A DNA stretch of 7,440 bases, taken from the NCBI GenBank assembly GCA_010025655.1, contig RGSV01000054.1:1-7440 (forward strand). Reading direction: 5' to 3'. Position numbers and translations under genes: made by a program. Within the stretch, counting starts at the first letter, position 1; each line of letters opens with the position of its first letter. Shown here in pieces: positions 1 to 5,932 of this stretch. The DNA is from Acidimicrobiia bacterium (lineage in GTDB: Bacteria > Actinomycetota > Acidimicrobiia > Acidimicrobiales > Ilumatobacteraceae). The notes under the pieces were generated by a model that was not told where the DNA came from, made no database searches, and saw nothing but the letters and a program-made list of their open reading frames with translations.

Positions 1-1
1 G

Positions 2-859
2 AACCATGTCCACCGCCGCCGCCACCCCGACGACGCAATCGGCCACGTCAGTCGCGTGCAGTTTCGACCCGTGGTCGACCTCTTGGCACGACCATCGCGA
101 CTTGAGTTCGACCACGAAGACATCGTGATGGCGGCCATACGGCTCTTGCGTCAACTCGTGCTCACCACCCCGCTGGCGGCCAAGTTCTGTCGCGACCAAT
201 TCACCCTTGGCGAGCTACGCAGGGTCTACGAGGTGCTCTTCCACGAATCGCTTGACTCTGCCGAGAATGCCGAACGCCCCGAATATGCCGGCAAGGTGCG
301 GGCCTATCTCAAGCGGTTGGAAGAACTCGAGCACACCAAGGCCCCCGAACTACGCAACACCATCTGGCGCCTCGCCCAAATGATGCCCGCAGACGACCAA
401 CGCCGACCCGATCTCTTGCTAGATGGGAAGCCGTTTGAAGTGAAGTTACGCCGCTCGACGTCGCACCAACTACGACGGTCGTCGGCATTGTCGAGTGGCG
501 GTCTCGCCAGTCGCAGCGCCAACCGCACCACTACGCCCAGTGATGATGACGCCCTGCAGAGTGACCTTCCGTCGAGCGCCACGAGCGAACTCGCCGAACT
601 CTGGCAGCGTCTGGCCCGGCAGAGCAGCACACTTCGTCCGCCGCGCACTCCGCGGCTGGTGAAGCGACTTGATCCGACGAATTTTGCGAGAAAATTTCAG
701 AAACTGGGCATTTTGACCCCGGTCGAGGGCTCATCGCGGCCGACCTTTGATCGCTACGGCAAGCCAGCTGCATTGTTCCAGTTGGATTCGCACCGCGAGC
801 AGACGCCGTTTTTATTGCGGCTCGATTTTCTCGAAGCCGACGAGTCAACCGACGCCTAA
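2..859 (+). CDS. NrtR-like / Nudix-associated winged-helix protein, 5' end outside the window
   Basis: The reading frame is open from the first bases of the window, so the true start and most or all of an upstream Nudix-type domain are missing. Counting residues from the in-frame GTG at 56, residues 14-62 (LEFDHEDIV, then an LTTPLAAKFC-like stretch, then FTLGELRRVYEVLF) match the start of the C-terminal winged helix of NrtR-type regulators, which pair a Nudix-like effector domain with a DNA-binding domain and usually control NAD or sugar metabolism. The rest of that winged helix, LDPTNFARKFQKLGIL followed by a basic wing and GKPAALFQLD, appears only at residues 205-244. In ordinary family members these two parts are nearly contiguous. 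Here about 135 residues intervene, first helical and charged, then Ser/Thr/Arg rich. Codon use in the insert looks like the flanks and the frame is unbroken. The family call is from recognised motifs; ligand and targets cannot be seen. Confidence 0.7.
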   Translation, partial: NHVHRRRHPDDAIGHVSRVQFRPVVDLLARPSRLEFDHEDIVMAAIRLLRQLVLTTPLAAKFCRDQFTLGELRRVYEVLFHESLDSAENAERPEYAGKVRAYLKRLEELEHTKAPELRNTIWRLAQMMPADDQRRPDLLLDGKPFEVKLRRSTSHQLRRSSALSSGGLASRSANRTTTPSDDDALQSDLPSSATSELAELWQRLARQSSTLRPPRTPRLVKRLDPTNFARKFQKLGILTPVEGSSRPTFDRYGKPAALFQLDSHREQTPFLLRLDFLEADESTDA

Positions 860-997
860 CTGAGCGGGCCGGGGCTCCGCCGCAACGGGGGCGCTCGCCG
901 AACCATCTGCCGGCCACCGATGGGCGTTCGCCGCCCCGCGCCTCGTCACCGACCACGCCGTCGCGTGCGTAACCACCCTCACCGCACACCGTTGGTC

Positions 998-1003
998 TAT
1001 GGT
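998..1003 (+). promoter_or_regulatory. Putative -10 element (TATGGT) for the 118-residue / clamp-like operon
   Basis: TATGGT fits the TANNNT pattern and lies 38 bases before the ATG at 1042, which would give a leader of roughly 30 bases carrying the Shine-Dalgarno. No good -35 is seen at the usual spacing. The rest of the 860-1041 gap holds GC-rich sequence with no convincing hairpin or gene. Confidence 0.35.
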
Positions 1004-1030
1004 GGCGGTCCCCAAACCACGACCACGAGC

Positions 1031-1036
1031 AGGAGG
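1031..1036 (+). promoter_or_regulatory. Strong Shine-Dalgarno AGGAGG
   Basis: A perfect AGGAGG ends 5 bases before the ATG at 1042 and fixes the start of the 118-residue protein. It stands out because most other genes in this window have no Shine-Dalgarno and look leaderless. Confidence 0.8.
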
Positions 1037-1041
1037 CACGA

Positions 1042-1398
1042 ATGACCTATTCCGATCCGAGTCCGCAACCCTCACTCAGCGACAGTCTGAAGCGCCAGTT
1101 AATCACCGCAGCCCACGACGCCGGACTCGGCAACATCATCAACGCAACGTCGCTCACGCAGAAGACCGACGGCGCAACCATCGAACTCACACCCGCACTC
1201 GTGCGCGCACTCACCACCTGGCTCGTCGAGATTGCAAGTCTCACCAACGACCAACCGATCACCGCACGTGTCGTGCCATCGGCAGATGACGCATCGACCG
1301 ACGCGTGGATGCGCGACACCACCGACGGCATTCACACGGTTCCCGTCGGTTTCAAGACCGCAACGTTCCCCAACCACTCACCGAAAGACCGCTCATGA
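1042..1398 (+). CDS. Hypothetical protein, 118 aa, first gene of a two-gene unit
   Basis: I do not recognise the family. The start is well supported by AGGAGG just upstream. The protein has no signal peptide, membrane segment or cysteine, so it is probably cytoplasmic and soluble. After a short Pro/Ser-rich N-terminus, residues 10-75 look like an alpha/beta unit: SDSLKRQLITAAHDAGLG, then a stretch around TDGATIELTPALVRALTTWL. The tail (about 85-118) is polar and rich in Asp and Thr. The stop overlaps the next start as ATGA, so the two genes are probably translationally coupled and their products may work together. The downstream partner looks like a clamp-like/YbjN fusion, so this could be an adaptor or regulator of it, but nothing in the sequence shows that. 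Confidence 0.75.
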   Translation: MTYSDPSPQPSLSDSLKRQLITAAHDAGLGNIINATSLTQKTDGATIELTPALVRALTTWLVEIASLTNDQPITARVVPSADDASTDAWMRDTTDGIHTVPVGFKTATFPNHSPKDRS

Positions 1399-2648
1399 CT
1401 GCTCGCATCTCCCTCGGCATCGTCGACAACACCGAACTCGAGACCGTCTTCGACGCGCTCTGGCCCTTCCGCATGAGCGACGAAACCAAAGGACACATCA
1501 CCGTCTTTGCCAGCAACAACCGCCGTCACTGGCACCTCGTGAATCGTTCCTACACCGTCACCATCGTCGGCGACACCTGCGACTTCACCGGCGCATACTC
1601 ACTGCCACTCACCGCAGTGGCGAACGTCGGTCGCCAGGTCGGCGCACTGCCCGGCGGCGTCGAGTTCGTGGTCGAGAATGACTTCGTCACCACGATCACT
1701 GCGCTCGGCACCCACACCATTCCGTGCGCCACCACGACCGTGCCCGAGATTCCTCAACTGCGCACGTCAACGCGGGTCGTCAAGGCAAAGGTGGGCGGCA
1801 AAGAACTGCGCATGCTCCTGCTCGCGGGTGCGGGCATGCCCTTTGAGTTCAATCCGTTTCGCGACGACAACACGTCGTCGCCTGACTTCCATCTTCTTGA
1901 GATCGCAGACGGCAATATCACCGTGTCAAGCGACTGGTCGTGTGGCGGTCTCTACAACATGACATCTAAAGTCACGGCAACGACCCGTGGTCGGGGCACA
2001 GTCAAGATGGTGCCCGACTTCGTCGATGCTCTTGCCACGTGCAGCGACGCAGACGCCGAATGGACGTTGGCGTTCGACCTCGACGACCCTTCGCGTGTGT
2101 TCGCGTGGTGCCCGAAGTTCCGCATCGTGTGTAACGCGGTCAAGAACCCCGTCACCGACCTGCGCGAACGGGTGCAAGAAATCCTTGAGCGCTCGAAGAT
2201 GAAGTGGAAGACGACCGATGGCGGTCGGTTCCACGTGCTCATCGACGACATCACCGTGCGTCTCGACTTCTTGCAGCGCGAACAGGGCGACGAGGTACTC
2301 CTGCGCATCGACACCGTGCTCGAAGAACAGGCGAATGAGAGCGCAGAGCTCTTGCGCGAGATCAACGCCCACAACGCATCGAGCAACATGACTCGCTTGT
2401 GGCTCTCACACGCCACGGTGATGCTCGGCATCGACGTGACTCGCGAGCACCTGTCGGTCGTCGAAGACCGGGTTTCGCTCGTGGCCAGCGAGGCCAAGCG
2501 CCTGCGCGGGCTCTTGTCGCCCCTGGCGGCAGAGGCCGCGATCGCCCCGCGACGCAAGAAGCGTGTAACGCGCGGCGATGAGGGTGCAAGCGGCACCGAC
2601 GTCAACCAGAAGCGCCCGACGCGCTATCGCCCGAAGAACGAGGCGTAA
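1395..2648 (+). CDS. Putative sliding-clamp-like protein with C-terminal YbjN/T3S-chaperone-like domain, 417 aa
   Basis: The start is the ATG in the ATGA overlap with the preceding gene. An in-frame start at 1305 would lie well inside that gene. Residues 1-250 resemble two beta-clamp-like modules. One is YSLPLTAVANVGRQVGALPG followed by FVVENDFVTTITALGTHTIP and PEIPQL, the pattern of helix, two strands and a proline-rich strand seen in DnaN domains. The other is GTVKMVPDFVDALATCSDAD followed by a strand pair ending FRIVCNAV. Residues 254-375 (RERVQEILERSKMKWKT, FHVLIDDITVRLDFL, EVLLRIDTVLE, LLREINAHNASSNMTRLWLS, LRGLL) fit the YbjN / type III secretion chaperone-like fold. The C-terminal 40 residues are basic and probably disordered. 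A normal DnaN has three clamp domains, so this is not the replicative clamp. The YbjN call is fairer than the clamp call; both rest on pattern reading only. Confidence 0.65.
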   Translation: MTARISLGIVDNTELETVFDALWPFRMSDETKGHITVFASNNRRHWHLVNRSYTVTIVGDTCDFTGAYSLPLTAVANVGRQVGALPGGVEFVVENDFVTTITALGTHTIPCATTTVPEIPQLRTSTRVVKAKVGGKELRMLLLAGAGMPFEFNPFRDDNTSSPDFHLLEIADGNITVSSDWSCGGLYNMTSKVTATTRGRGTVKMVPDFVDALATCSDADAEWTLAFDLDDPSRVFAWCPKFRIVCNAVKNPVTDLRERVQEILERSKMKWKTTDGGRFHVLIDDITVRLDFLQREQGDEVLLRIDTVLEEQANESAELLREINAHNASSNMTRLWLSHATVMLGIDVTREHLSVVEDRVSLVASEAKRLRGLLSPLAAEAAIAPRRKKRVTRGDEGASGTDVNQKRPTRYRPKNEA

Positions 2649-2665
2649 CGCAGCGTAACGAGGCG
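2637..2665. repeat. Short direct repeat AACGAGGCG at a convergent gene junction
   Basis: AACGAGGCG occurs at 2637-2645 and again at 2657-2665, with a further TAACG at 2646-2650 between them. The copies span the stop of the clamp-like gene and reach the base before the stop of the convergent DUF554 gene. It may be a small duplication. No terminator hairpin is seen here. Confidence 0.4.
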
Positions 2666-3364
2666 CTAGACGGCGAAGATCGCGACGAGCACGGGCGTCA
2701 ACAGCAGACCGGGCAGCAGGTTGGCGAGGCGAATCTTGGTGACACCAAGCAGATTGAAGCCGATACCGATCACGGCGAGCCCGCCAGCAGCGAAGAGCTC
2801 GACCCGCATGCGGTCGTCGAGCAATGAATCGAGGCCCGTGCCCCCGAGCGTCAGCGAACCTTGCACGACGAACACCGACAATGCACTGAAGGCCACGCCA
2901 ATGCCGTAGGTGGCCGCGAACATGATCGAGACGAATCCGTCGAGTAGCCCTTTGATGATGTAGAGCTGCGGGGTTTCTCCGCTCGCATCTTCGATGGCGC
3001 CGAGCACCGTCAGCGGCCCGATGCAATACAACGCCGACGCCGTGACGAATCCCTTAACAAAGAGGTTCTCGCCGCCCGTCGAACCACGGTCAAATCGTCG
3101 CTGCAGGCGCGCACCGAGCGCCTCAAGCTGATCTTCGATTCGTAGTGCTTCACCAAGCAACGCGCCAAGCGCCATGCCGACCAGCGGAAACACCATGTTG
3201 TGCGTGTCAATCGCATCGCTCACACCGAGGGCGATGGTGACCAGACCAATGACTTGCAGCAACGTGGTGCGCATGCGCTCGGGTATTCGATGGCCGACGG
3301 CCACACCCAGCCCGCTGCCGGCAATGACCAGCCCCGTGTTGATGAGGGTGCCGAGACCACGCAC
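2666..3364 (-). CDS. DUF554 family membrane protein (YqgA/YdfK type), 232 aa
   Basis: This is an integral membrane protein of the DUF554 family, whose members in E. coli and Bacillus are YqgA and YdfK and are thought to be transporters of unknown substrate. From the chosen GTG, hallmark segments appear in order: GTLINTG at the N-terminus (5-11), a long polar loop at about 73-100, FVTASALYCIGPLTVLGAIED (107-127), KGLLDGFVSIMFA (138-150), and GIGFNLLGVTKIRLANLLPG near the C-terminus. About six or seven hydrophobic segments and the length of 232 match the family. An upstream GTG at 3400 would add 12 polar residues and overlap the preceding gene by 25 bases; the 3364 start puts the family's usual N-terminus first and leaves an 11-base gap. 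It is probably the last gene of an operon with the hydrolase and J-domain genes. Confidence 0.9.
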   Translation of the reverse strand: MRGLGTLINTGLVIAGSGLGVAVGHRIPERMRTTLLQVIGLVTIALGVSDAIDTHNMVFPLVGMALGALLGEALRIEDQLEALGARLQRRFDRGSTGGENLFVKGFVTASALYCIGPLTVLGAIEDASGETPQLYIIKGLLDGFVSIMFAATYGIGVAFSALSVFVVQGSLTLGGTGLDSLLDDRMRVELFAAGGLAVIGIGFNLLGVTKIRLANLLPGLLLTPVLVAIFAV

Positions 3365-3375
3365 GGTTGCCGAGA

Positions 3376-3990
3376 CTACTTGTTGAGGCTCATCACCCAC
3401 CGAGCAATCTGTTCGGCAACCGTCGCATCATGACCACGAAGGTCGTGACGTGCCTTGTCGATGAAGAGCAAAGTGGTCGCACCGCGAACCGTGCCAAGAT
3501 GCTCGCGCAGTTCGTCTGGCGTGCCAAAGTCATCATGGGTGCCACTGATGAAGAGCGATGGCGTAGCAAGAAATGGCAAGTGAGCGACTCGCAGTTGCGT
3601 GGGTTTACGCGGTGGATGCAGCGGGTACCCGACACACACGACACCAGCAACGTCAAGTGGTGCTTCTGCGGGTTGCGTCACTCGCGAGTCGCCCGAGAAA
3701 CCCGCTGCGGCGAGTGAACACATGCGCCCACCCATCGAGCGGCCGCCGATCACGATCTCGTTCGTATTGCATCGCCACTCCGCGCACGCGGCGGCGACTG
3801 CCGCACGAACTTCGGCAATCAAGATGGGTGCGCGATCGGGAATCTTGCGCCCAGCCACGCGGTAGGCGAACTCAACACGATGCACCGGCAATGACGCGAG
3901 ATGATCGGCGATTGCCACCAGCCCGGGATGCTCAGCACTCGAACCAGCACCTGGAAACAGAACGACCCCGCGCACTGGTCGCTGTGTCAC
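3376..3990 (-). CDS. Alpha/beta hydrolase, KANL3/Tex30-type
   Basis: This is a small soluble alpha/beta hydrolase. From the chosen GTG, RGVVLFPGAGSSAEHPGL (7-24) is the first strand plus oxyanion loop typical of the KANL3/Tex30 (dienelactone-hydrolase-like) group. IVIGGRSMGGRM holds the nucleophile elbow with Ser85. SLFISGTHDDFGTP carries the acid Asp153 or Asp154, and KARHDLRG carries His182, so the triad is complete. There is no lid domain, signal peptide or membrane segment. The substrate is unknown for bacterial members. A start at 4065 (GTG) would add 25 residues and overlap the J-domain gene by 59 bases; the GTG at 3990 leaves a 16-base gap and begins just before the first core strand. 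It is likely cotranscribed with its two neighbours. Confidence 0.88.
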   Translation of the reverse strand: MTQRPVRGVVLFPGAGSSAEHPGLVAIADHLASLPVHRVEFAYRVAGRKIPDRAPILIAEVRAAVAAACAEWRCNTNEIVIGGRSMGGRMCSLAAAGFSGDSRVTQPAEAPLDVAGVVCVGYPLHPPRKPTQLRVAHLPFLATPSLFISGTHDDFGTPDELREHLGTVRGATTLLFIDKARHDLRGHDATVAEQIARWVMSLNK

Positions 3991-4006
3991 GGCGTGACCG
4001 GTGGCG

Positions 4007-4753
4007 TCAGGTAATCGACGCAAGCAAGACGCGGCGTGCTTCGCCCAACTGTTCGATGCGGCCACTCGCCAACGTCACGTCGCCACCGTGGTCGGGGTGC
4101 GCATCACGGAGACTTTCGCGATACCGGCGTTGTACTTCGCGTTTCGTCGGTCGCACAGTGCCGGCAGGAAAGCCGAGCATGTCGAGCGCCCATGCTCGTG
4201 GGTCGACGACTCCGGCCATCGTTGCGCCTGAACTTCCCACGAGATACGAAAGAAACGTCGAGTCGATGGGTCCACGCCAGCGCATCGCCTTACGGAGGGC
4301 TGGTGCCACCGCTTGACGAGCCAGCACATCGAGCCGTTCGAGGCAGTAAATCGCACCGAGGGTGTGTTGCACTGCATCGCCACTGCCGTCAATTTCGTAA
4401 CGGAACTCACCGCCGTCACCGACCAGACGATGGGTGGTTCTCGTCAGGCCATGCCGGTCAATCTGGTAGCGGTGTCGCAAGCGAGGTTGCACCACGCGAT
4501 CGGCCCGCTCGACTTGCTGCAACAATCTGTGCACGTCAGGCGTGAGGTCTTCGTCGATCTGGGCGATGTGCGTAGCAACCATCGCTGCGAGCAGCACGCC
4601 GCCGACGCCAGGTGCTGGCTCGACGGGCAAGATGAGATGACCGAGGGCCAGCCGCCGCGTCGGTGAATGTGACCGTGAATGGAACACTTCGACTTCGGCG
4701 AGCACGTCTCCGAGACTGCGTGCGCCGTCGGCACGCGACGCAGTGTCAGTCAC
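4007..4753 (-). CDS. J-domain (DnaJ-like) protein with J domain at the C-terminus, 248 aa
   Basis: The C-terminal part (about 184-245: DPRAWALDMLGF, KREVQRRYRESLRDAHPDHGGD, GRIEQLGEARRVLL) reads as a J domain. It has the HPD motif at 219-221 that stimulates the ATPase of an Hsp70, followed by the usual GG and a last helix. J domains of classical DnaJ are N-terminal; here the module ends the protein and there is no Gly/Phe region or zinc-binding Cys repeat, so this is a type III (J-only) cochaperone and not dnaJ itself. Residues 1-180 are unrecognised. They contain one mildly hydrophobic stretch (about 36-62, GHLILPVEPAPGVGGVLLAA) that seems too proline-rich for a membrane anchor, and a polar alpha/beta region. 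The GTG start is supported by a TAGCGT element 7 bases upstream. The N-terminal part may bind the client or membrane; this is inference. Confidence 0.85.
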   Translation of the reverse strand: MTDTASRADGARSLGDVLAEVEVFHSRSHSPTRRLALGHLILPVEPAPGVGGVLLAAMVATHIAQIDEDLTPDVHRLLQQVERADRVVQPRLRHRYQIDRHGLTRTTHRLVGDGGEFRYEIDGSGDAVQHTLGAIYCLERLDVLARQAVAPALRKAMRWRGPIDSTFLSYLVGSSGATMAGVVDPRAWALDMLGFPAGTVRPTKREVQRRYRESLRDAHPDHGGDVTLASGRIEQLGEARRVLLASIT

Positions 4754-4760
4754 CGTCGGA

Positions 4761-4766
4761 ACGCTA
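4761..4766 (-). promoter_or_regulatory. Putative -10 element (TAGCGT) for a leaderless J-domain gene start
   Basis: Read on the - strand, TAGCGT is followed by 7 bases and then the GTG at 4753. This spacing would place the transcript start at or next to the initiation codon. The same hexamer at the same distance precedes the GTG of the adjacent acidic-protein gene. No Shine-Dalgarno is present. Confidence 0.5.
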
Positions 4767-4784
4767 CTGACGCTCGGCCGTCAG
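4767..4784 (-). other. Small hairpin spanning the stop of the acidic protein gene
   Basis: CTGACG and CGTCAG flank a 6-base loop, giving a 6-bp stem over the stop codon of the 130-residue gene and directly upstream of the -10 element of the J-domain gene. There is no U tract on either side. It might act as a weak terminator or be chance. Confidence 0.3.
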
Positions 4785-5173
4785 CGGTCAAACTCATCCA
4801 ACAAATCATCAACGGTGTCGGCGTCATCGACCGAGACAAGCAACAGATTGTCTTCCCAGCGGTGACCGATGCCTCGTTCGACAAGCAAGGCAGCAAACTC
4901 CATGCGGTCGGCTGGGTTCCACTCGTCGAGTTCGAACTCCTCGATCTCGCCCGTGAGGACGGGCGGACCATCGTCATCTTCCACATCGTCGAGCATCGCG
5001 TCGACTACTGCTTCGCACTCGGCGGGTACGAGCAACTCGTTGCCATCCCAGTCGTGACGAATTTCAGCGTCAGCCAGCATCTCGACCAACTCCACACGTT
5101 CGTCGACCGACCAATCACCAAGGTCGTAGCGCACGGTCTGTGCGTCGGGGTCGTTCGGATTCCAGTCGGTCAC
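4781..5173 (-). CDS. Acidic two-repeat protein, 130 aa, unknown function
   Basis: I do not recognise a named family with certainty. The protein is very acidic (many Asp/Glu, few Lys) and consists of two copies of a roughly 50-residue unit. Copy A (about 15-64) has YDLGDWSVDERVELVEMLAD, then a strand around HDWDGNELLVP, then a helix VVDAMLDDV. Copy B (about 78-128) has FELDEWNPADRMEFAALLVE, then GHRWEDNLLLVSVDD, then VDDLLDEF. Shared positions include D/E-W-x3-(E/D)-R, a Leu-rich helix, I-x-H-x-W-(D/E)-x-N and the following LLV strand. A helix-strand-helix module of this sort suggests a small protein-binding fold. No signal peptide or membrane segment is seen. The start is GTG with TAGCGT 7 bases upstream and no Shine-Dalgarno. 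It lies 27 bases upstream of the J-domain gene on the same strand. Confidence 0.85.
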   Translation of the reverse strand: MTDWNPNDPDAQTVRYDLGDWSVDERVELVEMLADAEIRHDWDGNELLVPAECEAVVDAMLDDVEDDDGPPVLTGEIEEFELDEWNPADRMEFAALLVERGIGHRWEDNLLLVSVDDADTVDDLLDEFDR

Positions 5174-5180
5174 GTGGCGA

Positions 5181-5186
5181 ACGCTA
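5181..5186 (-). promoter_or_regulatory. Putative -10 element (TAGCGT) for the acidic protein gene
   Basis: On the - strand TAGCGT is followed by 7 bases and the GTG at 5173, the same arrangement as before the J-domain gene. It suggests a leaderless transcript. It lies within a 44-base divergent region shared with the glpX remnant. Confidence 0.5.
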
Positions 5187-5204
5187 GTACGGGTCGCGTT
5201 GGGC

Positions 5205-5210
5205 TACTTT
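5205..5210 (+). promoter_or_regulatory. Putative -10 element (TACTTT) for the glpX remnant
   Basis: TACTTT is followed by 7 bases and a GTG at 5218. This matches the leaderless pattern of the neighbouring genes and argues for the GTG over the TTG at 5209 as start. Confidence 0.5.
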
Positions 5211-5217
5211 GGGGGCG

Positions 5218-5900
5218 GTGCCGTTGTCACAAAAGCCCGACCGCAACTTGGCGATGGAGCTCGTGCGGGTCACCGAGTCGGCGGCGCTCGCCGCATCGAA
5301 GTGGGTCGGGCGTGGTGACAAGAACGCCGCCGACGGCGCGGCGGTCGATGCGATGCGCAACTTGCTCGACACCGTGAACATGGACGGGGTCGTCGTGATC
5401 GGCGAAGGTGAGAAAGATGAAGCCCCGATGCTCTTTAACGGTGAGCATGTCGGCAACGGCAGCAAGCCCGTGACCGACGTGGCTGTTGACCCAATCGACG
5501 GCACCACACTGACTTCTCTCGGTCGCGGAAACGCGCTGCGCTCATGGGCATCGGTGGCACGCCCGAGGGCGTCACCGCGGCGGCGGCAATCAAGGCACTC
5601 GGTGGCGAAATTCAGGGGCTCTTGTGGGCTCGCGGCGAAGAAGATCGCGCTCTCGCCAAAGCCGCGGGCATCGACATGAACCGCGTGCTCACCACCGATG
5701 ATCTGGTGCAGTGTGACGACGCATTCTTTGCCGCGACTGGCGTGACCGACGGCGACCTGCTGCGCGGCGTGCGGTACGACGCCTATGGCGCAACTTCACA
5801 GAGTTTGGTCATGCGCGTGCGCAGCGGCACGATTCGCACCATTGACACTCGCCACCGCGCCGACCGCATCGGTCAGTATTCGTCGGTTGAGTTCCGCTAG
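5218..5900 (+). pseudogene. glpX: Class II fructose-1,6-bisphosphatase (GlpX), broken by an internal deletion with frame change
   Basis: An intact enzyme removes the 1-phosphate from fructose 1,6-bisphosphate in gluconeogenesis. The N-terminal part (5218 to about 5538) reads [54 protein letters not shown] and the metal and phosphate motif DPIDGTT, ending in GRGNAL. The C-terminal part (about 5541 to 5900, in another frame) resumes at [20 protein letters not shown] and continues through VLTTDDL and FAATGVTDGDLLRGVRY to a normal end near SSVEFR. Together the parts cover about 225 residues against about 330 in the family. Roughly 100 central codons are missing, including the region of the conserved PDGDVA substrate motif. 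Read from the start, translation runs into the wrong frame and stops at 5679. The junction carries a tandem GCGCT (5533-5542). An assembly error would look the same. Confidence 0.85.
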
Positions 5901-5922
5901 CGGCCCCGACTCGGGTGGCCGC
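5900..5922. terminator. GC-rich hairpin between convergent genes
   Basis: GCGGC at 5900-5904 pairs with GCCGC at 5918-5922, and inside it CCCG (5905-5908) pairs with CGGG (5912-5915) around a 3-base loop, with a 2-base bulge. It fills most of the 32-base gap between the glpX remnant and the convergent SGNH gene. There is no T tract, as is common for actinobacterial terminators, and it could serve both strands. Confidence 0.45.
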
Positions 5923-5932
5923 AGAGCTGCTG

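Noticed and set aside
862..896. GAGCG / CGCTC inverted repeat after the NrtR-like gene, as a terminator
   Set aside because: The arms are 5 bp with a loop of about 25 bases that does not fold well, and there is no T tract; chance is likely in such GC-rich sequence.
1305..1394. Upstream extension of the clamp-like protein to an in-frame start at 1305
   Set aside because: It would lie inside the 118-residue gene, has no Shine-Dalgarno and adds a His/Arg-rich stretch typical of out-of-frame GC-rich DNA. The ATGA at 1395 is a far better start.
2406..3026. 206-codon open frame on the - strand
   Set aside because: It crosses the convergent junction and reads as Arg/Ala/His-rich noise, while the DUF554 and clamp-like frames give coherent proteins.
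3573..4316. 247-codon open frame on the + strand
   Set aside because: It is antisense to the hydrolase and J-domain genes and its product is Arg/Ser/Thr/His-rich, with no recognisable motif.
4679..5377. 232-codon open frame on the + strand
   Set aside because: It is antisense to the acidic two-repeat gene and runs out of frame into glpX. The sense frame shows an internal duplication that chance would not produce.
5544..5900. The C-terminal half of GlpX as an independent gene
   Set aside because: It begins inside the conserved GIGGTPEG region with no start signal, so it is the detached end of the broken glpX and not a separate gene.
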